Positions 57,931 through 64,000 of a DNA stretch of 64,000 nt are shown in pieces. Under the pieces are notes generated by a model. That model ran no database searches. It worked only from the letters and a program-made list of their open reading frames with translations, and was not told the origin of the DNA. Origin of the DNA: DATKKG01 sp035543015 (GTDB taxonomy: Archaea > Thermoproteota > Nitrososphaeria > Conexivisphaerales > DTJL01); the NCBI GenBank assembly GCA_035543015.1, contig DATKKG010000061.1, positions 7,282 to 71,281 on the forward strand, given 5' to 3'. A program made the translations under genes and the position numbers. Position 1 is the stretch's first letter, and each line of letters opens with the position of its first letter.

Positions 57931-58208
57931 GAGAGATGGACAAACCAGACCTCTATGTTCTAGCCAGGTTCCTGGGTGTGCTTTATTCCAGCGGTGGACC
58001 CATGAAGAAGACGAACATTCAGACTTCTATCGGCCTCAGCTATCCTCGGTTTATCGAGTATCTCGAATGGATGGAAGCCCATAGTCTTGTTTCAAGGACG
58101 ATAGGCGGCGATGGGTCCGAGCTGGTGGACCTGTCGTCCAAAGGGCTCGACCTCTACGTTAGGCTCTTTGAATGGATTCGGGATGCGATGAAGGGGCCAG
58201 AACGATAG
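57927..58208 (+). CDS. Winged-helix protein, second gene of the pair (copy 2)
   Basis: 93 residues, overlapping the membrane gene by four bases (GTGA). KPDLYVLARFLGVLYSSGGP, MKKTNIQTSIGLSYPRFIEY and LEWMEAHSLVSR match copy 1 at 21438-21716 along the whole length. An archaeal winged-helix (HTH_45-like) domain. Repeat B copy 3 begins 18 bases after its stop. Confidence 0.78.
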   Translation: MREMDKPDLYVLARFLGVLYSSGGPMKKTNIQTSIGLSYPRFIEYLEWMEAHSLVSRTIGGDGSELVDLSSKGLDLYVRLFEWIRDAMKGPER

Positions 58209-58225
58209 CTCCGCCCAGCTCTCTC

Positions 58226-58270
58226 AATTAACCAATTGTTCTCAATATGATAAAGATGATTAATCTATTG
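58226..58270 (+). repeat. Dispersed repeat B, copy 3
   Basis: ATTAACCAATTGTTCTCAAT then ATGATAAAGATGATTAATC and TATTG. CTCAATA and TATTGAG within it, and CTCTCAAT with ATTGAGAG at its ends, are inverted repeats, so it may form a hairpin and act as a terminator for the gene pair. The rest of the gap to 58453 holds nothing I recognise. Confidence 0.7.
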
Positions 58271-58453
58271 AGAGCCCTACCTCAGCCTCAGCGAAACCTT
58301 GAGCCTACAGCTAGGGCAATTAACTGACATGATTACCCCACGCGTAACTTAGAGACTTATAATATCAGATCACACCTTATCGCTTTGCTATGGTATCAGG
58401 GGTCTGACGAACCTCTGAATCTAGTGTTGATATATCCGTGACGGAAACGTTAA

Positions 58454-59008
58454 TCAACGAATCATCAAAGCTACCCATATCAGAACGAAGCCTACGATGA
58501 TTATCGTCAGGACGGCCCCAATCAAGAGCACCAGCCCACTCGTGTCGAACATGTTGATCCCAGATTTCTGAGCCAGCGTGCCAAAGGACCTTCTCATCAG
58601 GACCGCCGCGACGACCGTCAGATCAAACAGGATGATCAATGCCCCGGCGATGGCCCCGATGTAAGGCGCCAGCCCATTCCAATTCAAGCTCTGTCAGTTT
58701 ATCGCCCGCCACGCGGTCGGGTCAGACCAGCTGGACATGTGAAGGCCGATGAGCGAAAGCTTGCACACGGCTGCCGTAGTGACCATCACTGATGCAACCG
58801 CTGCGCCCACGATGAACGCTATGCCACCTTACAACACATTGTTGAATATGCGGCGTTCTTGATGGTGGCCTGCTAGGCCGTTGAAGGCGACCAGAAGCAG
58901 GACCATGCCAGCTAAACTCAGAACAGAACCAGGGCCTCCAGCAAGGGGGCCAATTACCATTGGTAACGCCCCAATCTCCCCCATCGACTTGCTATTGTCA
59001 AACGTCAT
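58454..59008 (-). pseudogene. DUF996-like membrane protein gene with two in-frame stop codons
   Basis: One minus-strand frame from the ATG at 59008 to the stop at 58454 (185 codons) reads as a complete DUF996-type protein. It has SMGEIGALPMVIGPLAG, then helices and RRIFNNVL in the first part and SGINMFDTSGLVLLIGAVL in the last. It is broken by TAA at 58829-58831 (where a Tyr codon would fit) and TGA at 58694-58696 (where Trp would fit). The 77-residue frame 58454-58687 is its 3' end and might be translated alone. Confidence 0.7.
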
Positions 59009-59182
59009 TCGTGATGCCTCGACCGTAAATCCACTGTAGCAGGAATAGGAGGCTTACCTAGAAGAGCTTTGTCGAGATTGAAGAGCATATGGTTGAAATC
59101 ATGCTGAAGGACGTCCGGCGGCCCGTGTACTGCGCAAACGATCGCTCTCATACAGGCCATCCCTCAGGGCTGACCCGCCTGC

Positions 59183-59536
59183 TCAGACCCACGTCCCCGC
59201 GTACCAGACGGTTAGCACGTTGAAACCAAGTCCTACGACTATCAGAAACCTGTCATAGGCGGAGGGGTACTTGGGCAGTCCAATTAGATTGAAACCGAAG
59301 AAGAATATGGCAACGATGATGTTCGCCCAACGGTTCACGGGGTAGCTTAGGATCAGAGAGAGGACCACCATGATGGCGGGGATCACCATAAGTGCTGCCA
59401 CCCCCAACCAGAGACGCCAAGTCATCTTCATACCTCCTATCGCCCCCGCCGTGAAGTCACCGGCGTATATCCTAAGCACGTCTCCGAGGAGATAGGTCAG
59501 CATCAGGGCTACCCACAATCCCGAAAGGATTATCAT
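59183..59536 (-). CDS. DUF6326-like four-helix membrane protein
   Basis: 117 residues, four helices, with LSGLWVALMLTYLLGDVLRI at the start and YPVNRWANIIVAIFFFGFNL in the middle, a pattern shared with 60601-60966 (LSTLWAFATLNYIYCDVV, RASRWTNVIAGAVMTIV). Function unknown. First of a run of small membrane genes on this strand. Confidence 0.65.
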   Translation of the reverse strand: MIILSGLWVALMLTYLLGDVLRIYAGDFTAGAIGGMKMTWRLWLGVAALMVIPAIMVVLSLILSYPVNRWANIIVAIFFFGFNLIGLPKYPSAYDRFLIVVGLGFNVLTVWYAGTWV

Positions 59537-59586
59537 TACGTCTTCCGTGATTCATCCACCTGCGCTAGCACTAGGCTCCAAGGTTA

Positions 59587-60039
59587 TTACTGCGTTTCCC
59601 TTCCTGCGCCCCCTTTCGACGGGGCTGTTTCCGGTTTGCCGGGGTGAAGCAGGAGGCCGACGACCAGATTGGAGGACGCGTAGGTGAGCAGCACGAAGGG
59701 CCAGATGTAACCGGCAAGGACGTTCCAGCCGATGAGGATCTCGGACACCGGACGCCCTGTCGCAAGGCTCCCTCCCCATTCGAAGATGAGTTCGAGCCCC
59801 AGCCACAGGATCCCGACGTGGACGAGGTCTCTTGTGGAGTAGGTCTTGACGTAGCGTAACAGCAGGAAGGCAAACACGAAGATGTACGCGATCCTGGTGG
59901 TCATCCCAATCTGGTGTGAGATTAGGGGGCCCCATCTCGGCTCGTAGATCATGCCCATGAGAACGGAGAAGTTGAACCCAGAGACCAGGGTCTCCACCAG
60001 CCAGACCTTCGCCGCGGTCTTCAGCAGCAGGGAATTCAC
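59587..60039 (-). CDS. Four-helix membrane protein, unknown
   Basis: 150 residues with helices around VETLVSGFNFSVLMGMIY, IAYIFVFAFLLLRYV, LVHVGILWLGLELIFEWGG and LAGYIWPFVLLTYASSNLVV. EWGGSLATGRP is a distinctive loop. Overlaps the PNPOx-like gene by four bases. Confidence 0.65.
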   Translation of the reverse strand: MNSLLLKTAAKVWLVETLVSGFNFSVLMGMIYEPRWGPLISHQIGMTTRIAYIFVFAFLLLRYVKTYSTRDLVHVGILWLGLELIFEWGGSLATGRPVSEILIGWNVLAGYIWPFVLLTYASSNLVVGLLLHPGKPETAPSKGGAGRETQ

Positions 60040-60419
60040 TGAGACTCCACCGTCTTCGGGACGATCTTCATGGGCTGGTGAGTGGTCTTGCGAATCCTTG
60101 TTCCAAGCTTCCAGAGCAATCCATACTTGTGACTGAAGAGGGGATAGAGCGCTCCATCGTCATCGATGAGCACAGCCGTGCCCTCGAAAGACGGACCCGT
60201 CACGATGCCTCTGAGAGTGCAGGGTGCCACTGTGACGTTTGGGTTTGCGAGGACACGCCTTATCTTCCCTGAACCTTCACGCGCTCTGACATAGATGGCG
60301 GAGTCCTTGATGACGAACTCGACTGGCGTGGAAACCCCCTTCCCGCTCTTCCTGTAAGTCGTGATGCTGATGTATTTCCTGCCTTCCAGGGCACGGAGGA
60401 CCTGCTCGGCTGTGGTCAT
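60036..60419 (-). CDS. Pyridoxamine-phosphate-oxidase-fold protein (PPOX class, F420/FMN-dependent)
   Basis: 127 residues: LEGRKYISITTYRKSGKGVS and TPVEFVIKDSAIYVRAREGS, then KIRRVLANPNVTVAPCTLRG, the split-barrel flavin-binding order. These small proteins bind FMN or F420 and reduce varied substrates. Translationally coupled to the membrane gene downstream. Confidence 0.8.
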   Translation of the reverse strand: MTTAEQVLRALEGRKYISITTYRKSGKGVSTPVEFVIKDSAIYVRAREGSGKIRRVLANPNVTVAPCTLRGIVTGPSFEGTAVLIDDDGALYPLFSHKYGLLWKLGTRIRKTTHQPMKIVPKTVESQ

Positions 60420-60600
60420 CTATCGACTCACCTTCGGTGTTGTCCCCGACCGAGCAGCAGCACCAGGAAAGCCCCTCCAAGACCCACAATCGACGCGGCC
60501 AGACATCGTTTCAAGGCTTCACCAATCTTGCGCTGGCTCTTGTCTTGTACATGCCTGAGATACCATTCTCATGAGCCGGAACGATCCTCAGTCATTTGGT

Positions 60601-60966
60601 CTACTCGGGAGAGGAAAGGCTCCACTTCCACGCATACCAAATAATCGCTAGAGTGGACGCAATCTCTATGATCGAGAAGAATGCATAGTACGGCGTTGGA
60701 GTTGCGACAAATAGCGTTGCGGCCTGAACAATGGTCATAACTGCGCCTGCGATGACGTTCGTCCAGCGACTTGCTCTGTACTTCAATATCCGAGACAGGA
60801 GAACCATCGCAATCGGAATCTCCACCAATATGGCGGCTCCAATCAAGAATCCTTGGTTGTAGTTGAAGGTCCCAGCCTTGTCGAACAGCGTCACAACATC
60901 GCAGTAGATATAGTTCAGCGTGGCAAATGCCCACAGCGTTGAGAGCTTCGCTTTCATGTCTTGCAT
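60601..60966 (-). CDS. DUF6326-like four-helix membrane protein (paralogue)
   Basis: About 121 residues from the ATG at 60966 (upstream start at 60987 also possible). LSTLWAFATLNYIYCDVVTL, a helix LIGAAILVEIPIAMVLLSRI, RASRWTNVIAGAVMTIVQAA and a C-terminal helix ending in AWKW. Related to 59183-59536. It follows the DUF4386-like gene by a few bases. Confidence 0.65.
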   Translation of the reverse strand: MQDMKAKLSTLWAFATLNYIYCDVVTLFDKAGTFNYNQGFLIGAAILVEIPIAMVLLSRILKYRASRWTNVIAGAVMTIVQAATLFVATPTPYYAFFSIIEIASTLAIIWYAWKWSLSSPE

Positions 60967-60993
60967 TTCAATGATTCCCCCCCCCATTTGGAT

Positions 60994-61665
60994 TCACCGT
61001 TTCCCCGTCGCCCTTGTCAGATTGTAGAGCTTCCATCCGAAGACGATGGGGAAGATGATGAAGGCTAGGATGCCGAAGGGGGCGAATGAGGCCGAATCCA
61101 CCGAAAAGAGAGATATCCCCAAGGCCTGAGCCGCCCCGAGCGCAACGCTCAACCCGCCAAAGACCTTGCCGAAGGCCGGAGTCCTGAGCATGGCCAATCC
61201 AAGGACGATGAGACCTACCGACATCGTGACGAACCCGACGGTGTCAGTCTCATTGAATACGCCCTGGATCCCCTGCCAAAGAAGGGCGAGGGTTGCCTGG
61301 TCAGCCGGGCTCGCTCCAGGAGCATGGTAGAGATTCGAAATCGGGGCCAGCGCGACAGGGGGGAGGGCTCCCACGGCGTATACCACTAGGCCCACGAGGC
61401 TAAGGCCGGTCCCGAAGAGAGCGGGCGCGAGGCTCGTCCCTCGGAGAGCTCGATAGAGGCCAAGGAAGAGGACGACCCACATCATGTCGGCCACGAGGTA
61501 GATGGCATCTCCCAGAGTCACGGCGGCTCGGACATCGGGAAACCTCGCGATGGACACGACGCCCTGAACGAACCCTACCAGTATGACGATGGTCAGAATG
61601 AACAGGACTCCCCCAAGGATCCCGGCCAGACCGCCCCATCGAAGAACGCTCTTCTCGTTGCTCAT
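60994..61665 (-). CDS. DUF4386-like membrane protein
   Basis: 223 residues from the ATG at 61665. Six or more helices: LRWGGLAGILGGVLFILTIV, YLVADMMWVVLFLGLYRAL and a C-terminal FGILAFIIFPIVFGWKLYN. Same broad family as 40567-41298. It is divergent from the TetR gene, and the TATATAAA element near 61727-61734 and inverted repeat between them suggest TetR control. Confidence 0.7.
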   Translation of the reverse strand: MSNEKSVLRWGGLAGILGGVLFILTIVILVGFVQGVVSIARFPDVRAAVTLGDAIYLVADMMWVVLFLGLYRALRGTSLAPALFGTGLSLVGLVVYAVGALPPVALAPISNLYHAPGASPADQATLALLWQGIQGVFNETDTVGFVTMSVGLIVLGLAMLRTPAFGKVFGGLSVALGAAQALGISLFSVDSASFAPFGILAFIIFPIVFGWKLYNLTRATGKR

Positions 61666-61739
61666 CGAATGTTCCCCGTCAGTTGGCATCACAGACCACG
61701 ACCATCCAGCTCATTCCCGAGGGCCGTATATAAATGTTG

Positions 61740-61780
61740 ACACAATGTAAAATTATGTATAGAGCGTGCTAACATTGTGT
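61740..61780. promoter_or_regulatory. Inverted-repeat operator between the TetR gene and the membrane-gene operon
   Basis: ACACAATGT (61740-61748) and ACATTGTGT (61772-61780) are perfect nine-base arms with a 23-base spacer, placed between divergent promoters (TATA-like sequences at about 61727 for the minus strand and TTTATAAG at about 61792 for the plus strand). This is where a TetR regulator would be expected to bind. Confidence 0.6.
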
Positions 61781-61824
61781 ATATGTAATTGTTTATAAGC
61801 AGTGTTGATAATTGTACTTATGTC

Positions 61825-62622
61825 ATGAGGTCAGGCAAGAACGATCCCCCCACAGGAAAGAAGCAGTTGCGAGATAGAAAGAAGGAAAGAACGAGGAAGG
61901 AGATCATCGCTGTGGCTGAGAGACTCTACTCTGAGAAACCCCTGAATGAGGTCCTCTTGGAAGACATCGCCGAGGCGGCCTTCGTCAGCCGCACGACGAT
62001 CTACAACTACTTTGAGAACAAGAAGGATGTTCTCTTTGCAGTCGGGAACAAGGTCTTCAAAGAGCTCAATGAAACCATAGCTGCGACCCTGCCTGCTGAG
62101 TTGTCCGGGAAGGAACAGGTTCTGTTCCTGTGTGCGATGACGTTCAAAGACGGTAGCGACAATCCGATAGTGCTGAAGGTCACCAGAGATACTTTCGACC
62201 ACATTAGAGAGATGAATCTGATGCCTGAATCCATCATTGAGGACATCAACAAGAAGCTAGGCCATTCCACTTTGAACAAGTTGATTGGAGACTTATCTCC
62301 ATTGGAGGACTCCGAGTTCGGGGAGTATTTCGAAGATCACCACTTCTACGAATTCTTCGTTCAACTGTTAAGAAATGGCGAACTATGGATGAAGGCAATC
62401 CGAAAGGGTAGGAGAGACGGGTCCATAAAGAATGATTGGGAAGACAGTTTCATAGTCCAGTACTTGACGATGCTGATGAATGGTCTGCTATCTGAGATGG
62501 AGTTGAGGCGAACGGCTTCAAATCAGACAGGGCCCCAAACAGAGATAATAACTGATAGCACCTTGAGTCTAATAGCCTTCTTTCTCGATCACAACATCCG
62601 GTATCTGAAAGACTTTAGTTGA
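61825..62622 (+). CDS. TetR/AcrR family transcriptional regulator
   Basis: 265 residues from the ATG at 61825, chosen because TTTATAAG about 30 bases upstream implies a near-leaderless transcript; the frame extends to 61789. The DNA-binding domain is clear: RKEIIAVAERLYSEKPLNEV, LEDIAEAAFVSRTTIYNYFE, NKKDVLFAVG. The helical ligand domain follows. Probably represses itself and the divergent membrane genes. Confidence 0.88.
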   Translation: MRSGKNDPPTGKKQLRDRKKERTRKEIIAVAERLYSEKPLNEVLLEDIAEAAFVSRTTIYNYFENKKDVLFAVGNKVFKELNETIAATLPAELSGKEQVLFLCAMTFKDGSDNPIVLKVTRDTFDHIREMNLMPESIIEDINKKLGHSTLNKLIGDLSPLEDSEFGEYFEDHHFYEFFVQLLRNGELWMKAIRKGRRDGSIKNDWEDSFIVQYLTMLMNGLLSEMELRRTASNQTGPQTEIITDSTLSLIAFFLDHNIRYLKDFS

Positions 62623-62719
62623 TGGGGGCGACGAACTCGTGCTGAGTCCAGACGCTGGTTCAGGATTCGAGCCGCCAAAGCCATATTGATGCTGGCTCTG
62701 TCAAGACCTGTAGTTGCAA

Positions 62720-63085
62720 ATGGACGCTCAGAGAACTGGGATGGTCCTCTTCGCTGCCGGTGTAGCTGACGTGGCTCTGATGGTTTGGATCCCGTTGGCG
62801 TGGACAACCGCCGTATCACTTGCCCCCTCTCAGCTGATTGGCTTCCCCCTCCTTGCCGCATCCCCGAACCCGCTTGCCACCTATCTTCAATCAGTGTTCG
62901 TGGGGGTGATCCTAGCCGTCAGAGGCGCCCAAGTATACGCCAGAAGTGCACCAATCGGGAAGGGCCTAGCATTGTCAGCCCTCTCCGTGCTCTTCATGTT
63001 ATCCTCCATGGTCTCTTTCACATATCAGGACGTCAACTTCTCTCTTATCTTCCTCCTACTGGCGGTTCTGCTCTTCGCGTTGTGA
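62720..63085 (+). CDS. Four-helix membrane protein, unknown
   Basis: About 121 residues from the ATG at 62720 (TTG at 62714 also possible). Helices: MVLFAAGVADVALMVWIPLA, YLQSVFVGVILAVRGAQVYA, LALSALSVLFMLSSMVSFTY and FSLIFLLLAVLLFAL. Five bases before the next membrane gene, so co-transcribed with it. Confidence 0.6.
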   Translation: MDAQRTGMVLFAAGVADVALMVWIPLAWTTAVSLAPSQLIGFPLLAASPNPLATYLQSVFVGVILAVRGAQVYARSAPIGKGLALSALSVLFMLSSMVSFTYQDVNFSLIFLLLAVLLFAL

Positions 63086-63090
63086 CCAGA

Positions 63091-63420
63091 ATGGAGATCA
63101 TACCACAGTTCTTCGCACTCATGGGATCTCTCATAACCGTCTTTTTCTTCGCCACCGTCTGGTACTGGATGAAGTACAGCGAGTTGGCGAACGGTGGAAT
63201 GAGAGGGGCGGCGAAATGGACGATGACGGGTTGCTCGTTCCTCCTGATGGCCTCTTGGTTCATCTGCGGAATGTCTGCGTATCCAGGCTACGCCTTGAGA
63301 CCCGAAAAGGCGAACTACGCCTTCGCCATACCGATTTCGTACGTCGCGATGATCCTCTTGGTACTCGGCTTCGCCTTCCTCCTCGGTCAGCTCAAGGCCT
63401 ACCTGACCAAGTCGCACTAG
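63091..63420 (+). CDS. Three- to four-helix membrane protein, unknown
   Basis: 109 residues from the ATG at 63091. Helices: FFALMGSLITVFFFATVWYW, WTMTGCSFLLMASWFICGMS and ISYVAMILLVLGFAFLLGQL. A longer frame starting at 62785 overlaps the previous gene in the wrong frame and is not used. No family recognised. Confidence 0.6.
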   Translation: MEIIPQFFALMGSLITVFFFATVWYWMKYSELANGGMRGAAKWTMTGCSFLLMASWFICGMSAYPGYALRPEKANYAFAIPISYVAMILLVLGFAFLLGQLKAYLTKSH

Positions 63421-63483
63421 TCGCACGCCCTCGCTCAAGCAACCACTTCATCGATGGCTCAAGAGTGAATGAAGTGAGCCCAT

Positions 63484-63508
63484 TTCTTCGCAGGCCCAAG
63501 CCCACGCC
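63484..63508 (+). repeat. Dispersed repeat A, copy 7
   Basis: TTCTTCGCAGGCCCAAGCCC then ACGCC, one base from the consensus; between convergent genes (63420 stop, 63526 stop of the minus-strand gene). Confidence 0.7.
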
Positions 63509-63525
63509 CTCAACCAAAGGACCTG

Positions 63526-63846
63526 TCAGTGTACCACATGACCTATCCTAGTCGTCAGCTCTGGGTACCACATAAGAGAAATCAGGCTGAAAACAATCGC
63601 AAGGCCAACCACAGCACCATCAAGGGTTGGAGAGAACAAATCATGTCGATTCACGTGCCTGTAAACTATCACCGCCGTAAGACCGATAAGGCATATGGGT
63701 ACCACGAGGAGTATGGTTTCGAGCAATCCATTTGAAAGGCCGTAGGTGACATTGGCGAAGTCAGAGTATTGGTTGATCCCTTCAAGCATGACTGTGAGTA
63801 GCAACCCAAGCACAGCCCCATAGAAGGCTCCTGCCCTAAGGCCCAT
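63526..63846 (-). CDS. Three-helix membrane protein, unknown
   Basis: 106 residues with helices FYGAVLGLLLTVMLEGIN, GLLETILLVVPICLIGLTAV and GAVVGLAIVFSLISLMWY. No cysteine motif or known family. Flanked by repeat A copies 7 and 8. Confidence 0.55.
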   Translation of the reverse strand: MGLRAGAFYGAVLGLLLTVMLEGINQYSDFANVTYGLSNGLLETILLVVPICLIGLTAVIVYRHVNRHDLFSPTLDGAVVGLAIVFSLISLMWYPELTTRIGHVVH

Positions 63847-63885
63847 CGATCCTGGTTCTCCGGTTCTGAGATTTAAGGAGGCCTA

Positions 63886-63911
63886 TCTCTTCGCAGGTCC
63901 GAGCCCATGCC
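63886..63911 (+). repeat. Dispersed repeat A, copy 8
   Basis: CTCTTCGCAGGTCCGAGCCC then ATGCC, two differences from the consensus, immediately followed by repeat B copy 4. Confidence 0.65.
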
Positions 63912-63925
63912 CTGCCTTCTCGTTT

Positions 63926-63970
63926 GATTAACCAGTTGTTCTCAATGTGTTAAAGATGATTAACCTATTG
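63926..63970 (+). repeat. Dispersed repeat B, copy 4
   Basis: GATTAACCAGTTGTTCTCAA then TGTGTTAAAGATGATTAACC and TATTG; near-identical to copy 3. It lies within 75 bases of the window end, so its neighbour gene is not seen. Confidence 0.7.
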
Positions 63971-64000
63971 AAGGGCCCAGACGAGGCCGCGTGGAATCCG

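Noticed and set aside
52625..63911. CRISPR array made of repeat A
   Set aside because: Copies are hundreds to thousands of bases apart with whole genes between them, and no cas genes are present.
45395..63911. Repeat A as tRNA T-arm fragments (GGTCCRA similarity)
   Set aside because: The flanking bases cannot form a T-stem and no other tRNA parts are nearby; the likeness covers only about eight bases.

Overview
The window is archaeal chromosome. It carries an exosome operon (SBDS, Rrp4, Rrp41, Rrp42, eL43), a proteasome alpha subunit, prefoldin beta, a Pcc1-type KEOPS subunit, Orc1/Cdc6, a tetraether-lipid synthase-like radical SAM protein, and many TATA-led, apparently leaderless or TTG/GTG-started genes. 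Gene order and tRNA features (including a tRNA-Arg intron at a non-canonical position) fit the TACK/Thermoproteota side, perhaps a non-ammonia-oxidising Nitrososphaeria-like lineage, but I cannot place it more exactly. The backbone is GC-rich; the accessory stretches at about 18.3-25.1 kb and 52.6-64 kb look more AT-rich and hold mostly secreted, membrane or unrecognised proteins.

Layout. 1-5.9 kb: mixed housekeeping genes (nucleotidyltransferase/kinase-like protein, two metallopeptidases, NAD(P)HX epimerase, NIF3, SAM hydrolase). 6-17.7 kb: a redox and sulfur-transfer region with XdhC, TusA, NapH-like polyferredoxin, a DsbD-like membrane protein, two YeeE/YedE halves, an NAD(P)HX-dehydratase-like kinase, a DUF3343 protein, a NiFe hydrogenase operon (protease, membrane FeS subunit, Tat-dependent ferredoxin, large and short small subunits) and a DsrE/TusBCD-like trio. 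18.3-25.2 kb: an integrated element bounded by tRNA-Gly(CCC) and a 14-bp copy of its 3' end, with a tyrosine integrase, repeated 8-mers (candidate iterons), secreted proteins and a membrane-protein/winged-helix pair.

25.2-38.7 kb: core genes, namely SfsA, a probable C/D-box sRNA, tetraether synthase, Cdc6, MoaC, MoaB, an ECF transporter module, a DHH phosphoesterase, prefoldin beta and the exosome operon. 38.7-49 kb: a patchwork with several decayed genes (mgsA, a histidine kinase tail, an unidentified membrane gene), two FilR1-type regulators, flavodoxin-like reductases, a VapBC pair and an ABC-2 exporter. 49.3-52.5 kb: PsmA, MtnA-type isomerase, citrate synthase and an intron-containing tRNA-Arg(TCG). 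52.6-64 kb: an accessory island of secreted proteins and small membrane proteins, punctuated by two families of dispersed intergenic repeats, with a second copy of the membrane-protein/winged-helix pair and a TetR regulator with a clear inverted-repeat operator.

Functionally, the 6-18 kb block suggests that hydrogen oxidation or evolution is coupled through Tat-exported and membrane FeS proteins to a quinone or thiol pool, alongside import and intracellular relay of reduced sulfur (or selenium). The two accessory blocks look like an integrative element and a repeat-rich island. They share the same two-gene membrane/winged-helix module, which is the best candidate here for an undescribed system.
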